DNA from: Chitinophaga sp. E66
GTDB taxonomy: Bacteria > Bacteroidota > Bacteroidia > Chitinophagales > Chitinophagaceae
Assembly: GCA_019285755.1 (NCBI GenBank)
Contig: CP079103.1
Location: 3,596,001-3,660,000, forward strand
Length of the DNA: 64,000 bases
Reading direction: 5' to 3'
A program made the translations under genes and the position numbers. The notes under the pieces are model-generated. The model was given only the letters and a program-made list of their open reading frames with translations, ran no database searches and was not told the origin of the DNA. Below are positions 21,171 to 30,639 of the stretch, in pieces (positions within the stretch are counted from its first letter, which is position 1; the number at the start of each line of letters is the position of its first letter).

Positions 21171-21839
21171 TTACAATTGCCAGTTGATCGGCTCCTGCCC
21201 CTGGCGCACGAGCAGCTCATTGGCCCGGGAGAAGTGCTTGCATCCGAAAAAGCCCTTGTCGGCGCTGAAAGGCGACGGGTGGGCGGCTTTAAGGACGTGG
21301 TGCTTCGTGGCGTCGATCAGCACCTGTTTATCCTGCGCAAAGCGGCCCCAGAGCATGAAAATGACCCCTCCTTCTCATTGGAGACTTTCCTGATCACGGC
21401 GTCTGTGAATGTTTCCCAGCCGATCTTGCTGTGCGAGGCCGGTTCGCCGTCGCGCACGGTCAGGAAGGCATTGAGCAGCAGGACGCCGCTTTCGGCCCAG
21501 GGGTGAGGTCGCCCGTTTCGGGGATCTGCATGCCCAGGTCTTTATTCAGCTCTTTATAGATATTTACGAGTGATGGCGGCGGTTTAACGCCTTTCTGGAC
21601 GGAGAAGCAAAGCCCATGGGCCTGTCCGGGCCCGTGGTAAGGATCTTGCCCGAGGATGACCACTTTGACCTGGCTGAAGGGGGTTTTCTCAAACGCGTTG
21701 AAAATGTTATTACCCACGGGGTAAATGGTTTTCCCAGTGCCTTTTCATGCTTGAGAAACATGACGATCTGCTCGAAATAGGACTTCTGGAACTCTTCTTT
21801 CAGCGCTTCTTTCCAACTGCTTTCAATCTTAACGTCCAT
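21171..21839 (-). CDS. ung: Uracil-DNA glycosylase, frameshifted
   Basis: Removes uracil from DNA. The active-site motif [18 protein letters not shown] (catalytic Asp) and the second motif [18 protein letters not shown] are both present. The start [20 protein letters not shown] is family-like. Frame slips lie near 21725, 21500 and 21365. Restored length 222 residues, normal for family 1. The divergent promoter at 21867-21899 belongs to the tRNA on the other strand. Confidence 0.95.
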
Positions 21840-21866
21840 TGCTGTAACTTTGTTTCAGAGGATAAA

Positions 21867-21899
21867 TTTGATTTATTGACGGAAAATTATATAAATTTG
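21867..21899 (+). promoter_or_regulatory. Promoter of tRNA-Arg (Bacteroidota type)
   Basis: TTTG at 21867-21870 and TAAATTTG at 21892-21899, spacer 21 bases, matching the TTTG/TAnnTTTG consensus of the Bacteroidota housekeeping sigma factor. It lies 31 bases before the tRNA. Confidence 0.65.
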
Positions 21900-21930
21900 C
21901 ACTCCCAATAAAAAAATTTATTGTGAATCC

Positions 21931-22003
21931 GGACCGGTAGCTCAGCTGGATAGAGCAGCTGCCTTCTAAGCAGCAGGTCATTGGTTCGAATCAATCCGGT
22001 TCA
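21931..22003 (+). tRNA. tRNA-Arg (anticodon TCT), one base missing in the T stem
   Basis: Acceptor arm GGACCGG/CCGGTTC with discriminator A, D arm GCTCAGCTGGATAGAGC, anticodon stem GCTGC/GCAGC with loop CTTCTAA and anticodon TCT at 21965-21967. The T arm reads ATTGG-TTCGAAT-CAAT, where CCAAT is needed to pair; one C has been lost. With it, every stem closes. CCA is not encoded. This is strong evidence that missing bases in this window are artefacts. Confidence 0.95.
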
Positions 22004-22086
22004 CTTAAGGACAAATCAGGCAGACTGGTTTGTCCTTTCTTATTTTCAGGGCATGCTTTTTGGCACTACGCCCTGAAAAGCCGCCC

Positions 22087-22350
22087 ATGATTTTGGATCA
22101 GCTAATTGGAATCGGAGCCAGCATAGGAACAGGTATCTCGCTGCTACCGCAACTCATTAAACTGGAGAAAGAAAAGAAAGCCGAAGACTTATCACTGGGA
22201 ATGATGACCGTGTTGCTCTCGGGCCTTGTTCTTTGGATCATTTACGGTATCCTTAAAGACGTCGCCATTATCATGTTGTCTAAAAGCGTATCTCTTATAC
22301 TCAATGTATGTATCATTATCCTCAGTCTTCACTACCGGTCAAAGTCATGA
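22087..22350 (+). CDS. SemiSWEET-type sugar transporter (PQ-loop)
   Basis: An 87-residue protein with three membrane helices (residues ~5-23, 38-56, 64-82). Helix 1 contains SLLPQLIKLEKEKKAEDLSL, the PQ-loop motif of the MtN3/SWEET half-transporters, which work as dimers to move sugars down a gradient. I chose the ATG at 22087 because residues from the earlier ATG (22030) are not family-like. It lies 84 bases after the tRNA and 150 before the PQQ dehydrogenase, a plausible sugar-related neighbour. Confidence 0.88.
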   Translation: MILDQLIGIGASIGTGISLLPQLIKLEKEKKAEDLSLGMMTVLLSGLVLWIIYGILKDVAIIMLSKSVSLILNVCIIILSLHYRSKS

Positions 22351-22503
22351 TCCATGGCATATCCAATAAGATGAAAGCAATCAGATGGACAAGCTGGAAT
22401 TAAATACTATTTATAAAATATTTTGGCCGCATTAGCAGGTCTGTTGCAACACCCGATCCAAAGACGTAGCTTAGAAGGACAGCGCTTTGCTTAAAGTCTA
22501 AGT

Positions 22504-24678
22504 ATGCATAGAATAAATCTCGCGGCCACATTCCTCGCCGCCTTCCACGTTATCGCCTGCAATGAAGGCGCCAAAGAAGATTACGCCTCCTGGCGCACCT
22601 ACGCCGGGTCCAAAGACGGTATCCGGTATTCCTCCAACGAACAGATCACCAAGGAAAACGTCTCTAAACTCCGCATCGCCTGGACCTTCAGCAGCCACGA
22701 CCGCGATACCGGCAACCGGACGCAAAACCAATGCAACCCCATCATGGTGGACGGCATCCTCTACGGCACCACGCCCACCCTGAAACTCTTTGCCCTGGAT
22801 GCCGCTACCGGCGCACAGCGGTGGCTGTTCGACCCGCGGGAGAGGATACCGCATCCCGGAAAGACCCTTCCGCTTTCTTTAAAGTCAGCCGCGGCGTCGC
22901 TTACTGGCAAAACGAAAACGGTTCAGACAAACGCCTGTTCTACAGCGCCGGCGCCATCACTTATGCCATCAATGCCGCAGACGGCAAACCCATCAGATCC
23001 TTCGGCAATAACGGGCATATCGACCTCACGGAAGGCCTCGGCCGGGAAAAGAACTTCAACCCCTACATCGCCGCCACCACACCTGGCGTCATCTACAAAA
23101 ACCTCCTCATCATGGGCGGGCGCGTCGCGGAATCGGTGGACGCGGCGCCCGGACATATCCGGGCCTTTGACGTCTTAACCGGCGAGCGGAAATGGATATT
23201 CCATACCATCCCCATCCCGGGGAAACCGGGTATGACACTGGCCGGATAAAGAAGCTTATAAGAAACTCGGCGGCGCCAACAGCTGGGCAGGTATGTCGCT
23301 GGACGAAGCAAGAGGTCTGCTGTATGTGCCAACCGGCTCCATCGGCGGCGATTTCTACGGGGCCATGCGCGAAGGACAAAACCTATTCGCCAACAGCCTC
23401 ATCGCCCTGGACGCCGCTACCGGTCAATACCGCTGGCACTTTCAGACAGTGCACCACGACCTGTGGGACCGTGACCTGGCCGCCAATCCCAACCTCGTAA
23501 CCCTCCAAAAGATGGCAGGCGTACCGACGCAGTGGCGCAGATCACCAAGCATGGGTTTATCTTCCTGTTCGACAGAGTGACCGGCACACCTCTCTTCCCC
23601 ATCGAGGAGCGCCCCGTGCCTCAGCAGGCGTTACCGGGCGAAAAACCCTGGCCCACGCAACCATTCCCTACCCTTCCGGAACCATTCGCCAGGCAGTCTT
23701 TTACCATGGCAGACATTACGCGTATTTCCCCGGAAGCGCACCAGGAGATGTCCGAAAAATTCAGGACCATCCGCCACGCGGAAATGTTCACCCCGCCTTC
23801 TAAGGAAGGCTCATGGATCTTTCCGGGGTTCGATGGCGGCGGGGAATGGGGCGGCGCCGCGGTAGACCCGGAAAGCGGCATCCTCTATGTCAACAGCACG
23901 GAATTACCCTGGTCGCTGACGATGATCGATGTGGCTGAAAATAAAACGGGAACCAGCGCCCGCGCAAAAGGACATGCCGTTTACAATAAACACTGTCTGT
24001 CCTGCCATGGGCCGGAACTGCAGGGCAATGGCTCTTCCTTCCCCGCGCTGAAAGAAATCGGTAAAAAATACAACGCCGGTCAGCTCCGAAGCATTATCGC
24101 CAACGGGAGAAACATGATGCCCTCATTCAAACACCTCTCCGAAGCCGAAAAAGAACCGCTGCTGGCCTTTCTGTTGAACATGGAAGGGAAAGATGCCGCC
24201 CGGCAGGCAAAGCCCGTTGAGCAGCCTAAAGAGCCCGAGAGCGCCGAAGCCCTCGTCCCTTTCGCCATGACCGGCTACAACAGGTTCCTCGATAAAGACG
24301 GATATCCCGGCATACAGCCGCCCTGGGGCACCTTGAACGCGGTAGATCTCAATTCCGGTAAACTGCTCTGGAAAGTGCCCTGGGTGAATTCGAAGCGCTA
24401 AAGCAGCGGGGTATTCCTGCTACCGGCACGCAGGTGTATGGCGGTCCCGTTGTTACCAAAGGCGGCCTGGTATTCGTCCCACACAGGACGAAAAGATCAG
24501 GGCTTTTGACAAGAAGACGGGTAAAGAGCTGTGGGAAGCGAAGCTGCCCGCGGCGGGATATGCGACGCCTTCGGTTTACACCGTTGATGGGAAGCAGTAT
24601 GTGGTTATTGCCTGTGGCGGCGGGAAGATCGGCAGCAAATCCGGGGATCAGTACGTAGCGTTCGTACTGCCTGATTAA
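22504..24678 (+). CDS. PQQ-dependent quinoprotein dehydrogenase with cytochrome c domain, lipoprotein, frameshifted
   Basis: Periplasmic sugar or alcohol oxidation feeding electrons to the respiratory chain. The N-terminus ends in a lipoprotein box (FHVIACNEG, Cys 19). Beta-propeller repeats follow ([57 protein letters not shown]), with a single haem-c motif [13 protein letters not shown] inserted in the later part and a distal Met candidate (NMMPSF). The end [20 protein letters not shown] is typical of membrane glucose dehydrogenase relatives. Slips lie near 22850, 23245, 23525, 24395 and 24490. Length ~725 residues. Confidence 0.9.
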
Positions 24679-24845
24679 CGACATTAAATGTCTTCATTAA
24701 CAGCTTACCGGAAACAACAGTAGCAATATATTCTTCACCTTATTAGGGGTAACGGATAATACCGAATTCTCATATATCCGTCAGGGTAAATTAATCAGGC
24801 TGGTGGGTATTAATGAGTTATATTTAAGCCCATAATACTACTTTA

Positions 24846-26108
24846 ATGAAAATTGACATCTCCAAGCTACTTAAAAAGAAGAGAAAAGAGATTTACGAAG
24901 CGTGGATCCATAACCAGCTCCAAGACGAAACAACCCGGGAAGACCTCATTGCAAACGAAGAAATCCGGGAGCAATCCAACGAATTACTCGATGCTTTTTT
25001 ACAGGCAGTTTCCAGTTCCAACCTTTCAGACCATACATCTTCAGACTTTGAAGCTGTCCAGGATATTCTTGCAGGGCTCAGCATTTCGAGAGCCAAGCAA
25101 GGTTTCTCTCCCCGCGAAACCGGCATTTTTGTTTTCGGCCTTAAAGACGCGTTGATTCATGTTGTGCAGCAGGAGATCAAAAACGACCCCGCCACGCTAT
25201 TTGAGCTGACGTTAAAGCTTACACGGCTTTTTGACCGGTTTGGCATCACTACATTCGAAACGTTCATCAGGGGCCGAGAGGAGGTAATCCTCAGACAGAC
25301 CGATGAGATCACGGAGATTTCAACGCCGGTTATCCGCGTGTGGGACGGTATCCTGGCATTGCCGATCATAGGAACGCTGGATAGTGCCCGTACGCAGGTG
25401 GTGATGGAAAACCTGCTGCAGGAAATCGTAGAATCCGGCAGCACGATCGCCATCCTGGATATTTCAGGCGTACCTACCGTAGACTCCCTGGTGGCGCAAC
25501 ATCTGATCAAGACCGTTGCGGCAACACGACTGATGGGTGCGGAATGTATCATCAGCGGCATCCGTCCTGAGATCGCGCAGACCATCGTACATCTCGGTAT
25601 TGATCTTTCCAAAATCGTGACAAAAGCGACGTTGGCAAGCGCCTTGAAGTACTCATTCAGCTTGATGCAACTGGAAGTGAAAAAGTGGCTAAAGAAAAAA
25701 TCATTCAGTAGCATGGACCGGATCCCGATTTTAAGAATGGGGCAATTCCTGCTGGTGACCATTCAGATTGATTTATATGACCGGCTGGCGCTCAACCTCG
25801 AAACCGATCTGGTGCAAATGGTGAGCAAAACCGGAGCAAAAGGCGTGCTGATAGACATTTCAGCACTAACGATAGTGGACTCATTCATGGGCCGCATTCT
25901 CGGTAACATCGGCAGTATGGCCAAAATTATGGATGCAGAAACCGTAGTGGTGGGCATGCAACCGGCCGTTGCCATTACTTTGATTGAGCTTGGGCTTGAA
26001 CTGCAGGGCGTTAGCACAGCGTTAAACGTTGAAAGAGGCATGAAGTACCTGCAAGAGAAAATTGGATCTCAAGACGAACCCGAAGCCGATGAAACTAGTA
26101 CTGAGTAA
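24846..26108 (+). CDS. rsbR: Stressosome scaffold RsbR joined in frame to RsbS
   Basis: Residues 1-150 form a helical sensor domain of the RsbR type (MKIDISKLLKKKRKEIYEAW). Residues ~165-275 form a STAS domain (ILALPIIGTLDSARTQVVME; DISGVPTVDSLVAQHLIKT with the phosphorylatable Thr/Ser region). From Met at 25713 a second STAS domain begins MDRIPILRMGQFLLVTIQ and contains LIDISALTIVDSFMGRILG and ETVVVGMQPAVAITLIELGL, which is RsbS. RsbR and RsbS normally are separate genes co-assembling a large stress-sensing complex. The junction lies in a run of six A followed by CATTCAGTAG: one more A would end RsbR at that TAG, one base before the RsbS ATG. First gene of the operon. Confidence 0.92.
   Translation: MKIDISKLLKKKRKEIYEAWIHNQLQDETTREDLIANEEIREQSNELLDAFLQAVSSSNLSDHTSSDFEAVQDILAGLSISRAKQGFSPRETGIFVFGLKDALIHVVQQEIKNDPATLFELTLKLTRLFDRFGITTFETFIRGREEVILRQTDEITEISTPVIRVWDGILALPIIGTLDSARTQVVMENLLQEIVESGSTIAILDISGVPTVDSLVAQHLIKTVAATRLMGAECIISGIRPEIAQTIVHLGIDLSKIVTKATLASALKYSFSLMQLEVKKWLKKKSFSSMDRIPILRMGQFLLVTIQIDLYDRLALNLETDLVQMVSKTGAKGVLIDISALTIVDSFMGRILGNIGSMAKIMDAETVVVGMQPAVAITLIELGLELQGVSTALNVERGMKYLQEKIGSQDEPEADETSTE
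25713..26108 (+). other. rsbS: RsbS portion (probable separate gene)
   Basis: 131 residues with the complete RsbS STAS fold and the Ser of VDSFMGR that RsbT phosphorylates in known stressosomes. RsbS holds RsbT until this Ser is modified. The Met codon at 25713 fits a normal RsbS start, and the last 20 bases overlap the rsbT start at 26089. Confidence 0.7.
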
Positions 26109-26501
26109 GGCGATCATGCAGATCGACAGAGAGCAGGACGTGGTCCCCTTTCGAAACAGGGTCAAGGAATTTGCCGTAAAGATCGGCATGAGCCTTGTCA
26201 ACCAGACGAAACTGATCACCGCAGCCAGCGAACTGGTACGTAACATGCTCAAATACGCCAACGGCGGATCGGCACTCATAGAAATCATCAGCCAGGGCCG
26301 CGAAAGCGGTGTCCGGCTGACCTTCGAAGACCAGGGGCCGGGCATAAAAATATCTCGGACGCCATGAAAGACGGTTTCTCTACCGGCAAAAGCCTCGGCA
26401 TCGGACTCCCCGGCGCCAAAAGGCTCGTCAGCGAATTCGATATTAAAAGCATAGTGGGAAAAGGCACAATTGTGACGATAATCAAGTGGAAAAATGGTTG
26501 A
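26089..26501 (+). CDS. rsbT: RsbT anti-sigma-type serine kinase, one lost base
   Basis: The switch kinase of the stressosome; it phosphorylates RsbR/RsbS and then leaves to act on a partner. Start MKLVLSKAIMQIDREQDVVP overlaps the end of RsbS by 20 bases. GHKL-ATPase boxes: N box ELVRNMLKYANGG, G1 box DQGPGI, G2 box STGKSLGIGLPGAKRLVSEF. The frame slips at 26345 where AAAAA should be AAAAAA (GIKNISDAM). Restored length 137 residues, the usual size. The stop overlaps the next ATG (26494). Confidence 0.94.
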
Positions 26502-27510
26502 CCGGATTCATCAGGTATACAAAGCACCGGACAGAAGTTATTTAGCGATAGTCAAGCGGGAAATTCATACGAAAGCCGTCTCTGCAGGCTTCAGTGAAAG
26601 AAGGGTAGGTGAAATCGATATCGTGGTATCTGAAATATGCACGAATATCATCATTCACGGCGGAGGAGGAGAAATACTCGTCAGACTGATCGAAGAAAAA
26701 GGAATACAGGGCATAGAGCTCATTTCCATCGACAGCGGACCGGGCATGAGCGACGTGAACAAGATGATGACAGACGGCGTATCCACCAAAAATACCCTGG
26801 GCCAGGGCCTCGGAGCAATTAAACGGTTATCCGACTTCATGCAGGTCTATTCCCAGAAAGACTGGGGCACGGTTTTACTCGCCAGGATTTACAATGAGCC
26901 CCTGCCCTATCAGAAAAAGAAAGATACCGCCGGCATTCATACCCTGTTGGTCGCAAAACCCAATGAAACACATTGCGGCGACGGCTTTCATTCATTCGTA
27001 CATAACAAGCGGCTGAAAATGTTATTGGGAGATGGGCTCGGCCATGGCCCTCAGGCCGAAAAGGCGGTGTTGACAGCCATCGAGGCATTTAAAAACAGCC
27101 CTGACCTTAACCCGGCCGAAGCGATCAGGAATATTCACACAGAAACGAAAAAAACACGCGGCCTGGTAGCCACCGTTGCAGAGTACGACTTCGAAGATAA
27201 GACCTGGTCCTTTTGCGGTGTAGGCAACATCAGTACGCGAATCAACAGCCCGGATAATTTCAACGCTTACCTGCCTTATAATGGCATCATCGGCATGAAC
27301 ACTCCGACCACTTTGACAGCCCGGACATTCAAACAGGAAAGTAATCAATACATACTGATGTTCAGCGACGGGCTTAAAAGCCGGTTTGATAATAACAGGC
27401 TGATGGCGCTGCAACGGTACGACTTCAGCGTGATGGCCGCTGCGCTGTATAAAGATTTAACCCGACGGACCGACGACGTTTCTGTCGTAATCTGTAAAAT
27501 AAATACCTGA
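26494..27510 (+). CDS. Serine phosphatase with N-terminal GHKL ATPase domain (RsbX/SpoIIE type)
   Basis: An intact 338-residue protein. Residues ~8-140 form an RsbT/RsbW-like ATPase domain (N box EICTNIIIHGGGGEIL; G1 DSGPGMSDV; G2 STKNTLGQGLGAIKRL). Residues ~150-338 form a PP2C/SpoIIE phosphatase domain with metal-binding LGDGLGHGPQAEKAV, FCGVGNIST, MFSDGLKS and RTDDVSVVIC. In stressosome operons this position is held by the phosphatase that resets RsbR/RsbS. It overlaps rsbT by 8 bases and is followed by the kinase gene after 2 bases. Confidence 0.93.
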   Translation: MVDRIHQVYKAPDRSYLAIVKREIHTKAVSAGFSERRVGEIDIVVSEICTNIIIHGGGGEILVRLIEEKGIQGIELISIDSGPGMSDVNKMMTDGVSTKNTLGQGLGAIKRLSDFMQVYSQKDWGTVLLARIYNEPLPYQKKKDTAGIHTLLVAKPNETHCGDGFHSFVHNKRLKMLLGDGLGHGPQAEKAVLTAIEAFKNSPDLNPAEAIRNIHTETKKTRGLVATVAEYDFEDKTWSFCGVGNISTRINSPDNFNAYLPYNGIIGMNTPTTLTARTFKQESNQYILMFSDGLKSRFDNNRLMALQRYDFSVMAAALYKDLTRRTDDVSVVICKINT

Positions 27511-27512
27511 CC

Positions 27513-29162
27513 ATGCACGAACTTCATAGGATTACGCTGCAAAACGAGATGGACCTCATCCTGGTGCACAAACGCTCTATGAAACTGGCCGAGCTGGCAG
27601 GTTTAACCCTCCCCGCACAGACCACTTTTGCTACCGCCATTTCCGAAATGGCACGATGGGCGCTGGACAACAACAAAAGAGCTGCCTGCTGCTCCAGGTG
27701 GATTTAACCGCTAAAGCAGCCCACCTGGTAGCCTCAATCAATGACGAAGACGCCAGTGGCAAAAACAGGAAACGTGGCCTGGAATACGCTAAAAAGCTCG
27801 TCAGCAAATACCAGATCTCCACACAGGGTAATGAAACCACGATCGACCTGTATTATGCCATCCCCTTACCGCCGCTAAAATAGATTTTCAAAAAATCGAT
27901 GAATGGCGTATTTCCTTCCGGAACGAACCTTCTATTTCTCCGTACGAAGAGCTGAAGCGTAAAAACGAACAACTACAGGAACTGTCGGAGAAAGTGCAGA
28001 AAAGCGAACAACAGTATAAAGCGCTCACCAATTCCCTGCCGCAGATCATCTTCTCGCTGGACGGGACCGGGAAAGTGCTGTATGCGAATGACTGGCTGGA
28101 AGCTTATACCGGTAAATCGCTGGAGGCATTAACGGCGTCGCGGTGGTCGGACGTTATTCACCCTTCCGATTATGGGAAGTTTTCCCTGTTGATCTCGGAG
28201 AACCTCTCCCACCAGTCGTTCCCCATCAAAATGCAATGCCGTATCCGGAATGCGGAATCGGGCGAATTTTTATGGCACCTCATTTCTATCACTCCCATTA
28301 AAAACGAGCGTGGCGAGTTAACGACTGGATCGGGTACATGGTAGACATCCATGCCCAACGGATCATCGAAAAGACCATGGAAGATAACCGGGAGCTGGCT
28401 TTCGCTAAAAACCTGCTGCTGAAGAACCAGGAAACGCTGGAAGAAACGATCCGGCAACTGAACCGGAGCAATCATGAGTTGCAGCAATTCGCCTATATCG
28501 CTTCCCACGATCTGCAGGAGCCGGTCAGGAAAGTTTTGTATTACACGGATTTCCTGCTGAAACAATATAACAACGCCCCCTGGATACTAAGGGCCAACGG
28601 CACCTTCACAATATCAGGAAGGCGAGCGAAAGAATGCGGAACCTCATCCTGGATCTGCTGAAATTCTCCCAGCTGAACCGTATTGCCGCGCCGTTTGAAT
28701 CCATCAGCCTGACCGAAGTGGCCAATGAAGCCGCTGAAATGCTGGAGCATGCAATTGAGAATAAAAACGTGCAAATCAATATCGATCCGCTCCCGTTTGT
28801 CTTCGGCAACAAAGGGCTGTTGCTCCAGTTGTTTCAGAACATCATCAGCAATTCCATTAAATTCAGCCGCAGCGGTATCATTCCAGAGATTCGCATCCAT
28901 ACCCGCCAAAAAGGCGCCAGCCATGAGATCATCGTAGAAGATAATGGTATCGGCTTTGAAGAGCATCATATTCCTAACCTTTTCGGGCTATTCCAGCGAC
29001 TGCACGGGCATCATGAATATGAAGGCAACGGTATCGGCCTCACTATCTGTAAAAAGATATCGGAATTACACCAGGGAGCCATTAAAGCGGAAAAAACGAA
29101 CCTGCCGGCGCGCGGTTCATTGTTACCTTCCTATCGAGAGCAATGTAAATGACAAAATCTAA
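27513..29162 (+). CDS. Histidine kinase with degenerate RsbT-like and PAS domains, frameshifted
   Basis: The N-terminal ~125 residues (ITLQNEMDLILVHKRSMKLA; TTFATAISEMARWALDNN) follow the RsbT pattern, but the N box reads EMARWAL without the catalytic Asn, and no G boxes are evident. A coiled linker (EELKRKNEQLQELSEKVQKS) leads to a PAS domain (ALTNSLPQIIFSLDGTGKVL), then HisKA with the phospho-His in FAYIASHDLQEPVRKV, then HATPase (NIISNSIKFS; EDNGIGFEEHHIPNLFGLFQ; GNGIGLTICKKISELHQG). No membrane helices, so it is cytosolic. Slips lie near 27680, 27880, 28330, 28580-28630 and 29100. The restored end FIVTFPIESNVNDKI stops at 29162. It probably reads the stressosome state. Confidence 0.9.
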
Positions 29163-29577
29163 CATGGAACATTATCACTTTTTATTCGTTGACGACGACC
29201 CGGATGAGCATGACATGCTGGGCGACGCCCTAAATGACCTGGCCAATAATATCAGCATCAGTTATGAGCTCAATGGCGAAGACGCCCTCGTGCTGCTCGA
29301 CCAGGAATTTGCAGCCGGGAAAACGCCTCAGCTCATTATCCTCGATCTGAACATGCCTAAAATGAATGGCACCAGAACGTTGCAGGCATTAAAGGCAGAC
29401 GCCCGGTTTCAGCATATTCCGGTGATTATCTATTCCACTTCCGTGAATCCGGTGGAACAACAAAGATGCATCGAGCTGGGCGCGCATAGCTACCTGACCA
29501 AACCGCTTTCCTATAGCGAAACAGTGGACATTATCAATGTATTCGTGGCAGTTGCCGCATTAGACAAAACACTTTAA
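29149..29577 (+). CDS. Single-domain response regulator (CheY-like receiver)
   Basis: A lone receiver: DDDPDEHDML acidic pocket, phospho-acceptor Asp in LIILDLNMPKMNGTRTL, Thr/Ser switch IIYSTSVNP, Lys in YLTKPLSYSE. There is no output domain, so it acts through partners or as a phosphate relay. It overlaps the end of the kinase gene by 14 bases. The start is either 29149 (MTKSNMEHYHF) or 29164 (MEHYHF); GAGAG stands 8 bases before the first. Intact frame, 142 residues. Last gene of the stressosome operon. Confidence 0.93.
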   Translation: MTKSNMEHYHFLFVDDDPDEHDMLGDALNDLANNISISYELNGEDALVLLDQEFAAGKTPQLIILDLNMPKMNGTRTLQALKADARFQHIPVIIYSTSVNPVEQQRCIELGAHSYLTKPLSYSETVDIINVFVAVAALDKTL

Positions 29578-29592
29578 CAAAGGCGTACCAGG

Positions 29593-30613
29593 TCAACGCT
29601 TCTTCTTCCCTGTTATCTTCTCCATCAGCTCCGCATTGGCGACTTTCATGATGAAATAGGGATTTTCTGCCTGTTTCTTTTTGAGGATGACCAGGAAAGG
29701 TTCATCGAAATGAAGGTATTTTACGGGTATATCGTCCATTACAGCAGCGGCGCTATCGACAATGACAGCATCACTTTCAAGGATCACACCGTCTTTATCC
29801 AGCACAAATGCGGTCGCCTGCATGGCTTCCAGTATTTTATGCGTAACACCTTTTACATTCGGGGTCTGGTTTATCAATTCTTTATAACGCGCCTGCAGGT
29901 GAAAACGGATCAACGGGATAGTGATCTCATCCTCCTCTCCTATGCTATATTTCCATCTGTTGTCATCCTTCTTCCATTCTTCAGCGCCTTTTTCGATAGC
30001 ACTTTGCACCTTGCTGCACATAGTGGATAATTTGACGCCATCAGAGAACCCTTTGGCCAGCAACAGCTCATCTTCTTCCGCGCCGGCCCTGCTCCTTAGC
30101 ACGAAGCGGTCATCGCTTTCGTAATACAGGATATCTATCTGGCCGGCAACGGCTCCATTATGTTGCTTCATACCGAAAGCTTTCACCTGCGATTTCTTTG
30201 CGAATACAATACCATCTTCTATTTCGTCGAACGGGACGGCAAATGGCAGGTTGCGGTGGAATCTGGCGGTGACTGTTAAAACCGGTCCGTCCGCCGTTGC
30301 CTCGCTTTCATATTCACCTTTCGCCAGCGGCTTTGGCTGCGCGCGCCAGGCGTTCAGCCGGCGAACCATGGGGTTCACGCTATTGAGGTCGCTGTTCAGG
30401 ATTTCGCATAGTTCCCCCATGCCAGCGCGAAACTGGCGGCATACACGATGTTATCCCCGGCTCGCCGGGATGGTCGGGAACGGGCACAAAAACCGTTCGC
30501 ATGGAGGAATCCAGTCTTGTTTCTTCGGGAAAACCGCGGAGGTCCGGAGCGGACCTGTTCTTGCAGCCAACGGCCATCAGCAGGGCCATCGGAATCATGA
30601 GGGCTTTATGCAT
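29593..30613 (-). CDS. Hypothetical lipoprotein, frameshifted
   Basis: Not recognised with confidence. The start MHKALMIPMALLMAVGC is a lipoprotein signal (Cys 17). Restored length ~339 residues after one lost base near 30425 (YAASFALAWGELCEILN). The body alternates charged strands, and the C-terminal part (EPFLVILKKKQAENPYFIMK) faintly recalls the end of serpins, as does NIVYAASFALAW near the N-terminus, but I see no convincing reactive loop. It ends GKKKR. It converges with the stressosome operon with a 15-base gap. Confidence 0.7.
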
Positions 30614-30639
30614 AGGGATAGTAAGTTAAGGCCTTTTTC

